Source: Pseudoclavibacter sp. RFBB5
Lineage (GTDB): Bacteria; Actinomycetota; Actinomycetes; Actinomycetales; Microbacteriaceae
Assembly (NCBI RefSeq): GCF_002931555.1
Contig: NZ_PSTZ01000001.1
Coordinates: forward strand, 124,001 to 188,000
Length of the DNA stretch: 64,000 nucleotides
Reading direction: 5' to 3'
A program made the translations under genes and the position numbers. Each line of letters starts with the position of its first letter. Within the stretch, counting starts at the first letter, position 1. Below are positions 15,586 through 25,403 of this stretch, in pieces. Under the pieces are notes generated by a model. The model was not told the DNA's origin. It ran no database searches and was given only the letters and a program-made list of their open reading frames with translations.

Positions 15586-16347
15586 ATGGACGCCACTGGG
15601 GAAGAGACTGTAACCGCTGCCGTGACCGTGCCACAGGCCGTGTTCCTGCTGGCCCTCGACGATGAGACGGGGAGGCCGCTCGTCGACAGGTCTGCGCTGG
15701 CGCAGGTGCTGTCGGCGGCGGGTCTCGTCGAGCTGATCATGCTCGGGAGGCTCCGCATCGCGGGCCCGACAAAGACCGAGTCGGGGGTGGATGCTGACGC
15801 CAAGCCCGGCACGTTCGTGGCGGTCGGTCAGCCCCTCGACCCGGCTGGTGCTGACGCCGACCTCGAGGCGCTCGTCGAGACCGCCGTCGGTCGCAAGCCG
15901 GACTCGGCGGTGAAGCTCATCGTCGGCTTCGGCGGACCCAAGTCGGAGGCGACGAAGCTCAAGGAGGGCATCGCCGAGGAGTTCGTGGACGCGGGCGTGC
16001 TCGGCCACGAGGAGAAGAAGTTCCTCGGCGGCACGTTCTCGGAACGCTGGCCGCGCGGGGAGAACGCGCAGCTCGAGGACTCCATCCAGGCTGAGGCCAG
16101 GGCACTGCTCACAGGTGAGGTCGAGCCGCGAGAGACCGACCGGGTTGCCGCAGCCCTCGCGCTCCTCCACGCGGTCCGCGTTCTGCCGCGCGTCTTCCCG
16201 GACCTCGACCGTGCATCCATCTCGAAGCGCGCCGAGGAGCTCATCGACTCGGCCGCCGTCGCGGGTGAGCTCGGGAAGATGATCAGGGAGGCGCAGCTCG
16301 TGATGATGACGACCGTCGCGACGCTGGTCATCACGACGCGAGATTGA
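15586..16347 (+). CDS. GPP34 (GOLPH3-like) family protein, second paralogue
   Basis: This 253-aa protein begins after a short tail with VPQAVFLLALDDETGRPLVD and AGLVELIMLGRLRI, the conserved GPP34 core start. It also has the central KLKEGIAEEFVDAGVLGHEEKKFLG segment and a C-terminal MMTTVATLVITTRD resembling other actinobacterial members. It is diverged from the 4013-4750 protein. ATG 15586 lies six bases behind TAGCGT (15574-15579), implying a leaderless transcript. It is convergent with the glutamate dehydrogenase gene, with a hairpin repeat between them. Confidence 0.85.
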   Translation: MDATGEETVTAAVTVPQAVFLLALDDETGRPLVDRSALAQVLSAAGLVELIMLGRLRIAGPTKTESGVDADAKPGTFVAVGQPLDPAGADADLEALVETAVGRKPDSAVKLIVGFGGPKSEATKLKEGIAEEFVDAGVLGHEEKKFLGGTFSERWPRGENAQLEDSIQAEARALLTGEVEPRETDRVAAALALLHAVRVLPRVFPDLDRASISKRAEELIDSAAVAGELGKMIREAQLVMMTTVATLVITTRD

Positions 16348-16397
16348 CAGCTCCCGAGCCGCCGACGCTTGCTGCCTCGGGCCCTGACCTCTGAAAC

Positions 16398-16461
16398 TCG
16401 GGATGGCAAAGTCGCTTCGTGTTGGGAAGTTTTCCTCAACGAAGCGACTTTCCCATCCCGA
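16398..16461. repeat. 64-bp inverted hairpin element, copy 2
   Basis: The arms form an almost perfect stem of more than 20 bp: left arm TCGGGATGG-CAAAGTCGCTTCG, right arm CGAAGCGACTTT-CCCATCCCGA, with a loop around TTGGGAAGTTTTCC. It is the homologue of the element at 7633-7696 and lies between the 3' ends of the GPP34 gene and the convergent glutamate dehydrogenase gene. Confidence 0.85.
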
Positions 16462-16518
16462 GACGGATCGCCGGGCGGGCGGACCCGGACGGGAGCGCGA
16501 CCGGCCGCGCGCGCCCCC

Positions 16519-19500
16519 CTAGCGGACGAGCGAGCGGAGGCGGCGCAGCGCGACGGACAGCGTGGCGAGGCCCGTGTCGTCGCCGGCGTGCACCGCATCC
16601 GATGCCTCGTCGAGCGCGCGCGTGGCGGTGGGGCCGAGCCCGGCGATCCACGCGTCGACGCGTGAGTCGGCCTCGGCCTGCTCGGTCTGAGCGATGACGG
16701 ATGCGGCGAGCTCGACCATGACGGCGTACAGGTCGTCGCGCATCGCGGCGCGCGCCATGGACCCCCAGCGGTCGTCCTGCGGCAGCGCGGTGACGCGCGT
16801 GAGCATGTCGTCGAAGCTGACGCGGGCCGACAGCGAGTAGTAGACGCCCGCGAACTCCTCGAGGTCCCACCCCTCGTTCCCGGCGCGCTCGATGATGTCG
16901 AGCAGCGGCATGAGCTCGAGCAGGCCGGCCCCGCGCAGCGCGAGGTCCCGCGGTACCCCGGCGGCCTCGAACTCGCTCACACGGTCCGCGAAGCGCTCGC
17001 GTTCCACGCCCTGCTGCAGCTCGCCGATCCGCGACGCGAACTGGGCGACCGGCTCCGTGAAGCGGGTGATCTCCTCGCCGATGTCGATGCGGTCTGGCCT
17101 GTGCTGCACGAACCAGCGGGTGGCGCGGTCGAGGAGTCGGCGGAAGCCGAGGTACAGCTCGGTCTGCGTGGAGGTCGAGACGAGGTTGTCGGTCGCCTCG
17201 ACTTCGACGACGAACCCGCGCAGGTCGAAGATCTCGCGGGCCGCGACGTAGGCGCGTGCGATCTCCTCGCTCGTGGCGCCCGTCTCGTCGGCGGCGCGGT
17301 AGGCGAACGTGATGCCGCCCCGGTTGACCATGGAGTTCACGACGGAGTTGACGACGATCTCCTGACGCAGCGGATGCGCGTGCAGGTCGGGCCCGTGCTG
17401 CTCGCGCACCTCGGCCGGGAAGTACTCGGCGAGGGTGTGCGAGAACCAGGGGTCGTCGGCGAGCTCGGTCGTGGCGAGGTCGCTCTTGAGGGCGAGCTTG
17501 GCGTAGGCGACGAGCACCGAGAACTCCGGCCTGGTGAGGCCGCGGCCATCCTCGATGCGGCGCTTGATCTCGGCGTTCGACGGCAGGAACTCGAGCTCGC
17601 GGTCGAGCTCGTCGCGCTCCTCCAGCCACGTGATGAGGCGCTTGTGCGATGGCAGCATGGATGCGGCGTTCGAGCGCGAGTTGCCGAGGAGCACGTTCTG
17701 CTCGTAGTTGTCGCGCAGCACCTGGGTTGCGACCTCATCCGTCATCGCGCGCAGCACCTCGTTGCGGGCCTCACGGTCGAGCCGCCCGTCGCGCTCGACG
17801 GCGCCGAGGAGGATCTTGATGTTCACCTCGCGGTCGGAGGTGCCGACCCCCGCGGAGTTGTCGATGGCGTCGGTGTTGAGGCTGACCCCGGCCACGGCGG
17901 CTTCGATGCGGCCGCGCTGGCTGACTCCGAGGTTGCCGCCTTCGCCGACGACCCTGAGCCGCAGCTCGCGGCCGTCGACGCGGATCGCGTCGTTGCCGCG
18001 GTCGCCGATCTCCGCGTTCGTCTCGTCACTCGCCTTGATGTAGGTGCCGATGGCGCCGTTCCAGAGCAGGTCGACCGGGGCCAGGAGGACGGCCCTCTTG
18101 AGCTCGAGCGGGGTGACCCGCTGCACGTCGGCTTCGAGGCCGAGCGCCTCCCGCATCTGCGGGGTCACTGGGATGGACTTCTGCGTGAGCGGGAAGACCC
18201 CGCCGCCTTCCGACATGACGGTGCGGTCGAAGTCGTCCCATGACGAGCCGGGGAGGTCGAAGAGTCGCTGGCGTTCGACGAACGTGGCCGCGGCATCCGG
18301 TGTCGGGTCGATGAACACGTGCCGGTGGTCGAACGCCGCGACGAGGCGGATGTGCTCGGAGCGCAGCATGCCGTTGCCGAAGACGTCGCCCGACATGTCG
18401 CCGACGCCGACGACCGTGAAGTCCTCGGTCTGCGTGTCGTGGCCCAGCTCCCGGAAGTGCCGCTTGACCGACTCCCACGCGCCTCGCGCGGTGATGCCCA
18501 TGCCCTTGTGGTCGTAGCCGGCTGAGCCCCCGGACGCGAACGCATCCGCCAGCCAGAAGTCGTAGCTCTCGGAGATGCCGTTGGCGATGTCCGAGAACGA
18601 GGCGGTGCCCTTGTCGGCTGCGACGACGAGGTACGGGTCGTCGCCGTCGTGGCGGACCACGTCGGTCGGCGGCACGATGTCGGTGCCGACGCGGTTGTCG
18701 GTGATGTCGAGGAGGCCGCGGATGAAGGTGCGGTAGGCCGACTTCCCGGCCTCGAGCCACGCGCCTCGGTCGCTCGGGGAGGGCAGCTGCTTCGCGAAGA
18801 ATCCGCCCTTCGACCCGGTCGGCACGATGACGGCGTTCTTCACCATCTGCGCCTTCACGAGCCCGAGCACCTCGGTGCGGAAGTCCTCGCGGCGGTCGCT
18901 CCAGCGCAGCCCTCCTCGGGCGACGCGGCCGAAGCGCAGGTGCACGCCCTCGACCTCGGGCGAGTACACCCAGATCTCCACCATGGGATGCGGCTTCGGG
19001 AGCCCGGGGACACGCGTGCAGTCGAGCTTCATGGAGACCCAGTGCTTCGGCTTGCCCTCCGCATCCACCTGGTAGAAGTTGGTGCGCCAGGTCGCGTCGA
19101 CGATGCCGATCATCGAGCGAAGGATGCGGTCCTGGTCCAGGCTGGCGACGTCGTCGAGCGCCGCCTCGAGCCGTGCCGCCACCGTGGCGAGCTCGGCGTC
19201 TCGGTCGCCGCCCAGCTCGGGGTCGAACTTCGTCTCGAAGAGCCGCACGATGTCGGCCGCGATGGCGGGGCTCCCGGTGAGCGCCTGCTCGATGTACTCG
19301 ACGGAGAAGGTCGCGCCGATCTGGCGCAGGTACATGCTGATGGCGCGCAGGATCACGATCTGGCGCCAGCGCAGGCCGCCGAGCAGCACAAGCGAGTTCA
19401 GCCGGTCGGTCTCGGACTCTCCCGACCAGACGGCGCTGAACACCGACTCGAGCTCCGCGCCCCAGTCGGCGTCGTTCCAGACCTCTGCGGCAGGGGCTGT

Positions 19501-21297
19501 CAGCCCGAAGTCGGAGATGTGCAGGTTCGTGCCGTCCGGCAGGGTGATGACGTACGGGTGCTCGTCGACGACGTCGACCCCGAGGTCGGTGAGGGCGGGA
19601 AGCACTCTCGTGATGGGGTACACGTGGTGGGAGGCGAACGTGAAGTAGCGCTTCCCCGGTTCGTCGCGTTCGGGGGCGTAGAGGTGCACGGCGAAGGGTG
19701 TCTCCGCGTCGAGCTGCTCGAGCAGGGCGATGTCGTGGACCGCGTCCTCGGGTGGGATGTTCTCCTTGTACCCCTCGGGGAATGCCGACGCGTACCGGCC
19801 GAGGATCTCCGCCGCACGCTCCTCGTCGTAGATGCGGTGCAGGCCATCCACGAGCTCCTCATCCCAGCCGCGGATGGCGCGCTCGATGCGGGGCTGCAGG
19901 TCCTGCTCGCTGACGTCGGGCAGCGGGATGCCCTTGGGCGCGCGCACGACGAAGTGCAGCTGGGCGAGCGGGGATTCGCCGACCCGGGTGGCGTGGTCGA
20001 CCTGGCTCGCGTTGAAGGTCGTGCGCAGGAGCTCTTCGATGCGGAGGCGAACCGTCGTGTTGTAGCGGTCGCGCGGCAGGTAGATGAGGGCCGACGCGAA
20101 GCGGCCGAACTCGTCGCGGCGCAGGAAGATGCGGTAGCGGCGCCGCTCGCGCAGGCGGCTCACCTCGGAGGCCACGGCGTGCAGGTGCTCGACGCTGTCC
20201 TGGAAGAGCTCGTCGCGCGGGTACTGCTCGAGGGTCTGCAGGAGGTCCTTGCCGGAGTGCGAGTTCGGGGCGTGGCCGGACGCGCGGAGCACGGCCCGCA
20301 CCTTCGCGCCGACGATCGGCAGCGTGAGAACGGACGCCGCGTAGGCGACCGACGTGAACATCCCGAGGAAGCGCAGCTCGCCCGTGACGTTGCCTGCCTC
20401 GTCGAAGCTGCGGATGCCGATGTAGTCCAGGTACACGTCGCGGTGCACGGTGGCTCGCGAGTTGGCCTTCGTGATCGTGAGGAGGCGCGGTTCCCGTGCG
20501 GTGCGCTGCGCCTCGGGGGTGAGGCGGGTGCTCGCGGTCGAGGGCCTGCGCAGGATGCCGAGCCCGGTGTGGGGGAGCGGGCGCAGCACCTCCTGGCCCT
20601 CCTCGTCCGTCTCGAGGACGTATTCGCGGTAGCCGAGGAATGTGAAGTTGTCTTCGGCGAGCCAGGTCAGGAACTCGACGGCTGAGGCGATCTCCTCCTG
20701 CGTGACGCTCGTCGGCGGCTCGGTGCGCAGGTCGGTGACGAGGTCGAGGCAGGCGCGGCGCATGGGGCGCCAGTCGGCGACCGCCGCGTGCACGTCGGCG
20801 AGCACGTTGCGCAGTCGCTCGGCGAGCTCTTCGCGGCCCTCATCGGTGGCGACGCGGTCGATTTCGAGGTGGATCCACGACTCGAGTTCGCCGCCGTGCG
20901 TGTGCATCTCGAGCAGCTCGCCGTCGTCGTCGCGGCGCACCGAGACGACGGGATGCGCGAGGAGGTGCACGGCGAGCCCCTGCCGCGCGACGGCGGCCGT
21001 GACGGAGTCGACGAGGAACGGGGCATCGGCCGTGCAGATGTCGACGATGGTGCGTCGCGAGCTCCAGCCGTCCTCCTTGAGGGTCGGCGTGAAGACGGCG
21101 ATGAGGGTCTCGTCGCTGCGCCGGCGCGACGCGAGCCTCCGCATGGTGGCGGCGGCTCCGACGATGTCGCGCGGTTCGCGAGTCGCGATGTCGTCGGCGT
21201 CGACGTCGTCGATCAGCCGTTCGAGGCCTGCACGGATGCTCGGCTCGACGTCGTCGAGCGCCTCGCGCAGTCCGGTGAATTCAGTTCCGTGGATCAT
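16519..21297 (-). CDS. gdh: NAD-dependent glutamate dehydrogenase, large (about 180 kDa) type
   Basis: This 1592-aa protein has the length and order of the L_180 NAD-glutamate dehydrogenase family: N-terminal ACT-like regulatory regions (about 1-600), a helical middle part, the catalytic domain and a long C-terminal domain. Landmarks are GLRWSDRREDFRTEVLGLVK and VPTGSKGGFFAKQ (dinucleotide/substrate region) and VVGEGGNLGVSQRGRIE (Rossmann part). It oxidatively deaminates glutamate to 2-oxoglutarate and ammonium, a catabolic role in related bacteria. AAAGGGGTAGG precedes the start. It stands alone on the minus strand. Confidence 0.95.
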   Translation of the reverse strand: MIHGTEFTGLREALDDVEPSIRAGLERLIDDVDADDIATREPRDIVGAAATMRRLASRRRSDETLIAVFTPTLKEDGWSSRRTIVDICTADAPFLVDSVTAAVARQGLAVHLLAHPVVSVRRDDDGELLEMHTHGGELESWIHLEIDRVATDEGREELAERLRNVLADVHAAVADWRPMRRACLDLVTDLRTEPPTSVTQEEIASAVEFLTWLAEDNFTFLGYREYVLETDEEGQEVLRPLPHTGLGILRRPSTASTRLTPEAQRTAREPRLLTITKANSRATVHRDVYLDYIGIRSFDEAGNVTGELRFLGMFTSVAYAASVLTLPIVGAKVRAVLRASGHAPNSHSGKDLLQTLEQYPRDELFQDSVEHLHAVASEVSRLRERRRYRIFLRRDEFGRFASALIYLPRDRYNTTVRLRIEELLRTTFNASQVDHATRVGESPLAQLHFVVRAPKGIPLPDVSEQDLQPRIERAIRGWDEELVDGLHRIYDEERAAEILGRYASAFPEGYKENIPPEDAVHDIALLEQLDAETPFAVHLYAPERDEPGKRYFTFASHHVYPITRVLPALTDLGVDVVDEHPYVITLPDGTNLHISDFGLTAPAAEVWNDADWGAELESVFSAVWSGESETDRLNSLVLLGGLRWRQIVILRAISMYLRQIGATFSVEYIEQALTGSPAIAADIVRLFETKFDPELGGDRDAELATVAARLEAALDDVASLDQDRILRSMIGIVDATWRTNFYQVDAEGKPKHWVSMKLDCTRVPGLPKPHPMVEIWVYSPEVEGVHLRFGRVARGGLRWSDRREDFRTEVLGLVKAQMVKNAVIVPTGSKGGFFAKQLPSPSDRGAWLEAGKSAYRTFIRGLLDITDNRVGTDIVPPTDVVRHDGDDPYLVVAADKGTASFSDIANGISESYDFWLADAFASGGSAGYDHKGMGITARGAWESVKRHFRELGHDTQTEDFTVVGVGDMSGDVFGNGMLRSEHIRLVAAFDHRHVFIDPTPDAAATFVERQRLFDLPGSSWDDFDRTVMSEGGGVFPLTQKSIPVTPQMREALGLEADVQRVTPLELKRAVLLAPVDLLWNGAIGTYIKASDETNAEIGDRGNDAIRVDGRELRLRVVGEGGNLGVSQRGRIEAAVAGVSLNTDAIDNSAGVGTSDREVNIKILLGAVERDGRLDREARNEVLRAMTDEVATQVLRDNYEQNVLLGNSRSNAASMLPSHKRLITWLEERDELDRELEFLPSNAEIKRRIEDGRGLTRPEFSVLVAYAKLALKSDLATTELADDPWFSHTLAEYFPAEVREQHGPDLHAHPLRQEIVVNSVVNSMVNRGGITFAYRAADETGATSEEIARAYVAAREIFDLRGFVVEVEATDNLVSTSTQTELYLGFRRLLDRATRWFVQHRPDRIDIGEEITRFTEPVAQFASRIGELQQGVERERFADRVSEFEAAGVPRDLALRGAGLLELMPLLDIIERAGNEGWDLEEFAGVYYSLSARVSFDDMLTRVTALPQDDRWGSMARAAMRDDLYAVMVELAASVIAQTEQAEADSRVDAWIAGLGPTATRALDEASDAVHAGDDTGLATLSVALRRLRSLVR

Positions 21298-21386
21298 GCC
21301 CTACCCCTTTACAGGCGGGCCCTCATTGGCCCGCCGTCGCACCCCGTGCCTCGATGGTAGCCGGGGTGGGAAGGCTCGGGTGCCGC

Positions 21387-22430
21387 TCAGAGGGTGACGG
21401 TGAGTCCCGTGCGAGCGCTCTCGCGGGCCGCATCCAGGATCTCGACCGTGTGCACGGCCTGCTCGAGCAGCACCGGGGGAGCGGCTTCGCCTCGGACGGC
21501 GGCAAGCAGCTGGCGGTAGAACTCGGAGTAGTCGCCGCGCGCCGAGGGCACGGGCGTGCTGCCCTCCGCGGTGTGCAGCACGCCCCAGCGTTCCTCGGTC
21601 TCGACGCCCCAGTCGGCGGCCGCGGCGGATGCGGGTCGCAGGCCGGCGTCGATCTGCGAGGTCTGCACGTCGTCCATGCGCGACTCGTACGAGCCGAGGT
21701 CGCCGTAGACGATGAGCTCGCGGCCTTCGAGGTGGTTGATCTTGCTGGACGCGACACGGGAGAAGACGCCGCTCGCGTGGTGGAGGGCGACGTCGAAGCC
21801 GCAGTCGACGTCGACGCCACCGACCGAGGTGATGTCGAGGTGGGCGCTCACGCGCTCGACGGGACCGAAGAGGAACGCCATCTGGTCGACGAGGTGGCTG
21901 CCGAGGTCCCGCAGGAGGCCGTGAGCCGGCCCGGTCTCGAGGGTGCCGGAGTCGTCCTGGTCCATGCGCGAGGAGACGCGCCAGATCTCGCCGAGCCTCC
22001 CCTCGTCGATGACCTGCTTGAGCGTGACGAGGTCGGTGTCCCAGCGGCGGTTCTGGTAGGCGGTGAGGATGCGCCCGCTGCGCTCGGCGGCGGTCTGCAG
22101 CTCGCGCGCGCCTTCGACCGTCGGCGCGAACGGCTTGTCCGCGACGACGTGGACTCCCCGCTCGAGGGCGTGCAGCACGAGCTCGCGGCGTGTGTCGGGC
22201 GGGGTGGTGATGACAACCGCGTCCACGCCAGCGTCGAGGAGCGCATCCAGGGAGTCGAACGCGGGGACTCCCGGGGCTTCGGTCGCGAGGATCGCGCGCC
22301 GCGCTGGTGAGCGGGTCACGACCCCGGCCAGCTCCCAGCCCGCCACGGCCTGGATATACGGCACGTGGAAGCGGTGGCCGCCAGCCCCGTAGCCGACGAC
22401 GCCGATGCGGGACGGTGTGGATGCGCTCAT
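21387..22430 (-). CDS. Gfo/Idh/MocA family oxidoreductase
   Basis: This 347-aa protein has an N-terminal Rossmann fold with GVVGYGAGGHRFHVPYI at about residues 10-26, the DKPFAPT motif (lysine of the EKP-type catalytic motif) at about 98, and the C-terminal alpha/beta domain with HLVDQMAFLFGPV. Such enzymes oxidise or reduce sugars, inositols or their derivatives with NAD(P). A substrate cannot be inferred: neighbours are glutamate dehydrogenase (same strand) and an unrelated divergent membrane protein. Confidence 0.9.
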   Translation of the reverse strand: MSASTPSRIGVVGYGAGGHRFHVPYIQAVAGWELAGVVTRSPARRAILATEAPGVPAFDSLDALLDAGVDAVVITTPPDTRRELVLHALERGVHVVADKPFAPTVEGARELQTAAERSGRILTAYQNRRWDTDLVTLKQVIDEGRLGEIWRVSSRMDQDDSGTLETGPAHGLLRDLGSHLVDQMAFLFGPVERVSAHLDITSVGGVDVDCGFDVALHHASGVFSRVASSKINHLEGRELIVYGDLGSYESRMDDVQTSQIDAGLRPASAAAADWGVETEERWGVLHTAEGSTPVPSARGDYSEFYRQLLAAVRGEAAPPVLLEQAVHTVEILDAARESARTGLTVTL

Positions 22431-22533
22431 GGGGCTCTCTCTTCTGCGCGGGCACTTGGTGCTAATGACAGGACAAGGCTAGGGCCTGGGTGGCCGGGCG
22501 GCAACGGCTCGACTGTCGGAGGTGTGGTGTTGA

Positions 22534-24057
22534 ATGAGCGCAGACAGGAAACAAGGGGGTGCGACCGTGGTTGAAGGCAAGAACGGATACACGCCGCCGG
22601 CGGACTACCGGGCACCCGACTTCGTGCGGCAGTGGTCGGACTCCGCGACGCGAGGTGCCGATCGCATCGAGCAGGAACGCGAGCAGCGCACGAGAGACGG
22701 CGAGCGCGATGCCGCTCAGCGCGCCCAGGACGGGCAGCGTGCGCTCGAGCAGAGCTCGCAGGACGCGCAGCGAGCCGCCGGTCAGGCAGCTCGGGACGCG
22801 CAGCGTGCGGCCGAGCAGCTCGCACGCGATGAGGGGCGGGCCGCCACGAGCACCGCTGCGCGCGCCACGTACGACCTCGACCGCAGCGGGGAGGGTGCGC
22901 AGCGTGGACTGGCCTACTCGCACGGCTCCGCCAACGACGCGCTGCTGCGTCGTCGCGCGCAGCTGCCGACGCAGGCGCAGGCGCAGGCGCCGTCGTCGGC
23001 CCCGGCTCCGCCTGCTGGCCAGGTGTCCAGCCCAGGTCCGGCCCCGACTTCTCCACCTGCTCCGCAGCCGACCACGCCGGGCGTGCATCCGACTCCCGCC
23101 GTCCCCAAGAGCCGAGCGGCCAGGGGCCCCGCCGCGAAGAACGCCGCACATCTCGGACAGCCGGGCCTCGGGCCTGGGGCCGCGGTCTTCGCCGGGCTCG
23201 CGGCCATCGTCGCGGCGTTCCTCGGCTACTGGATCCCGGTCGTCATCGCGATCCTGTTCTCGATGGCGCCCATCAAGCGCGGCTTCGCGTCGGGTGCCAA
23301 GGGCATCGCGGCCGCGATCCTCGCGATCCTGCTGCTCGCATCCGCCGCCTTGGTCCAGGTCGTGCAGGTGCTGCCAGGCGCCTTCGGAAGCGACGAGACC
23401 GAGGTCAGCACCGAGTCGACGCCCGTGGAGCTCGAGGGCGACCCCATCGAGTCCGGAACTCTCCCCGAGTTCACGTTGCAGGCCGGAAACCCCGTCGGAG
23501 GATTCGGCGAAGCCAACCTGGATGTCGTGCTGCCCGAAGGCGCCGGACAGCTGGCGGTGCTGCAGGTCGACGACAAGGTCGGTGGCCTCAGCGCCTCCAT
23601 GTACAGCGGCGATCAGGTTGTCGAGTTCCAGTACCTGGAGCGGGCGACCGGCGGAACGGCGCAATGGCTCATCAACACCCAGGCGGCCTTCGAGCAGTCG
23701 TTCGGCGACGACCCGACGTCGCTGGCCGTCGACCGCATCACGATCATGAGCGAGGGGGAGTGGACGGCCGAGATCCTGCCGGTCTCGGTGCTCCCTCCGT
23801 TCGACGTGGCGCTCGACGGGGTCGGCCCGGGGCTCTACCTCTACACGGGTGCGGGCGGCGAGGCCTCGATCACATCGAGCGACTACGGCAACTTCGCGAT
23901 GACCGTGCACGGCTCGGAGTTCGACTACATCACCGCCGAGATCCCTGAGGTCGAGGCGAGGACCTGGCCGGCGGGCCCCTTCGTCATCGAGGTCGTCGAG
24001 GCGACCAAGATCGACGGCACACCGCTGCCCTGGAGCATCCAGGTCGTAAGCCCCTAG
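22534..24057 (+). CDS. Membrane protein with Gln/Arg-rich helical N-terminus and C-terminal beta domain, unknown function
   Basis: This protein of about 507 aa has four parts. An N-terminal charged helix built from degenerate RDAQRAAEQ-like repeats spans about residues 45-120, and a Pro/Ala/Gln linker about 148-205. Two or three membrane helices follow (about 214-230, 232-247 and 255-280), then an extracytoplasmic beta-rich domain (about 295-505). I recognise no family. Two starts are possible: ATG 22534 with GGAGG ten bases upstream, or GTG 22567 with AAGGGGGT six bases upstream. The repeats suggest a coiled-coil or polymeric contact region. Confidence 0.7.
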   Translation: MSADRKQGGATVVEGKNGYTPPADYRAPDFVRQWSDSATRGADRIEQEREQRTRDGERDAAQRAQDGQRALEQSSQDAQRAAGQAARDAQRAAEQLARDEGRAATSTAARATYDLDRSGEGAQRGLAYSHGSANDALLRRRAQLPTQAQAQAPSSAPAPPAGQVSSPGPAPTSPPAPQPTTPGVHPTPAVPKSRAARGPAAKNAAHLGQPGLGPGAAVFAGLAAIVAAFLGYWIPVVIAILFSMAPIKRGFASGAKGIAAAILAILLLASAALVQVVQVLPGAFGSDETEVSTESTPVELEGDPIESGTLPEFTLQAGNPVGGFGEANLDVVLPEGAGQLAVLQVDDKVGGLSASMYSGDQVVEFQYLERATGGTAQWLINTQAAFEQSFGDDPTSLAVDRITIMSEGEWTAEILPVSVLPPFDVALDGVGPGLYLYTGAGGEASITSSDYGNFAMTVHGSEFDYITAEIPEVEARTWPAGPFVIEVVEATKIDGTPLPWSIQVVSP

Positions 24058-24290
24058 TTCCATCCAAGACCCCACCGCGTGCGCTTCGAGGCGCCCAGAC
24101 GGGCCTCGCTGACTCTCCACCCGGTGACGGCGTGACCTTCTGTGACGCAGCACTGCGCCGCGCGACCCTCTCGGAACTCCCGCGTACCGGCCCCTGCTGA
24201 CGGGCATCCGTTCGCCAATACCTTCTCGACATGCCCTCGCATCTGAGGGTCAGCCCCTCCGCCCGGAGGGTCCGCCGAGAGGAGAACGCG

Positions 24291-25403
24291 ATGTCACAGA
24301 TCGACACCGCACCGACCACCGACAGCCCGCCGTCGACGCCGCCGGACGACGCCACACCCTTGGCGAGCCGCCGGATGCAGACGCTCGGGCCCGGTGAGCA
24401 CCTCAAGGTCGTGCACCCCAAGCACTGGGTGCTCTGGATCCTCTCCGCCGTCGCCGTGTTCGCGGTCGCCCAGTTCGCGTGGTCGCTCGTCACGAACCAG
24501 CGCTACGAGTGGAACGTCTTCGGCGAGTACTTCTTCAGCCCGATCGTCGTCAACGCGCTCATCCTGACCCTGCAGCTGACGGTGCTCTCCGGGGCGATCG
24601 GGTTCATCCTCGGCGCCCTCCTCGCCGTCGCCCGCCTCTCGAAGTCGCCGCTGCTGAACTCCCTCTCGTGGAGCTTCATCTGGTTCTTCCGCTCCGTGCC
24701 GCTCGTCGTGCAGCTCGTGGTCTGGTACAACCTCGGCTACCTGTACCCGACGCTCGGCCTCGGGACGCCGTTCACGACGGACTTCTGGCTCGTCGAGTTC
24801 CCGACCGTGCAGCTCATCTCCTCGTTCGCCGCCGCGACGCTCGGCCTCTCCCTGCACCAGGCGGCCTACTCTGCGGAGATCATCCGCGCCGGCATCCTCT
24901 CGGTCGACCAGGGCCAGCTGGAAGCATCCGCCGCGCTCGGCCTCCCGCGCCGGTACCGCTTCTTCCGCATCATCCTGCCGCAGGCGGCACGCGCCATCAC
25001 GCCGAACGCGTTCAACGAGATCATCGGCCTGGTGAAGGGCACCTCGGTGGTGTTCGTCGTCGCGCTGCCCGAGCTGTTCTACACGGTGCAGGTCATCTAC
25101 AACCGCAACCAGCGCATCATCCCGCTGCTGCTCGTCGCGGTCGTCTGGTACGCCATCATCACCACGCTCCTCTCGATCGCGCAGTACTACATCGAGCGCC
25201 ACTTCTCGAAAGGCGCGCACCGAGAGCTGCCGCCGACGCCCATCCAGAAGGCGAGGGCCTGGATCTCCGAGAAGTGGGCGCTGCTCGACGACGGTGAGCA
25301 GAGCGGAGGCAGAGAGAAACAGCGCGAGAAGCCCGAACAACCCGACGGGCGCGCAGCCGCTGACACCAAGGCCGACCGGAAGAAGAACGGGATCCCAGCA
25401 TGA
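24291..25403 (+). CDS. Polar amino-acid ABC transporter permease
   Basis: This 370-aa protein has a Pro/Thr-rich cytoplasmic N-terminus and a HisM/GlnP-type permease core of about five or six helices. The EAA loop EASAALGLPRRYRFFRIILPQ at about residues 211-231 contacts the ATPase. A charged C-terminal tail of about 50 residues is longer than usual. ATG 24291 has GAGAGGAG upstream, and a small hairpin (CCCTCC/GGAGGG, 24255-24270) precedes it. The gene overlaps the ATPase gene (ATGA), and a binding protein gene follows. Confidence 0.92.
   Translation: MSQIDTAPTTDSPPSTPPDDATPLASRRMQTLGPGEHLKVVHPKHWVLWILSAVAVFAVAQFAWSLVTNQRYEWNVFGEYFFSPIVVNALILTLQLTVLSGAIGFILGALLAVARLSKSPLLNSLSWSFIWFFRSVPLVVQLVVWYNLGYLYPTLGLGTPFTTDFWLVEFPTVQLISSFAAATLGLSLHQAAYSAEIIRAGILSVDQGQLEASAALGLPRRYRFFRIILPQAARAITPNAFNEIIGLVKGTSVVFVVALPELFYTVQVIYNRNQRIIPLLLVAVVWYAIITTLLSIAQYYIERHFSKGAHRELPPTPIQKARAWISEKWALLDDGEQSGGREKQREKPEQPDGRAAADTKADRKKNGIPA

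Noticed and set aside
18649-20685. Long plus-strand open frame opposite the glutamate dehydrogenase gene
   Set aside because: Mirror of a strongly coding minus-strand gene; low-complexity translation and no ribosome site.
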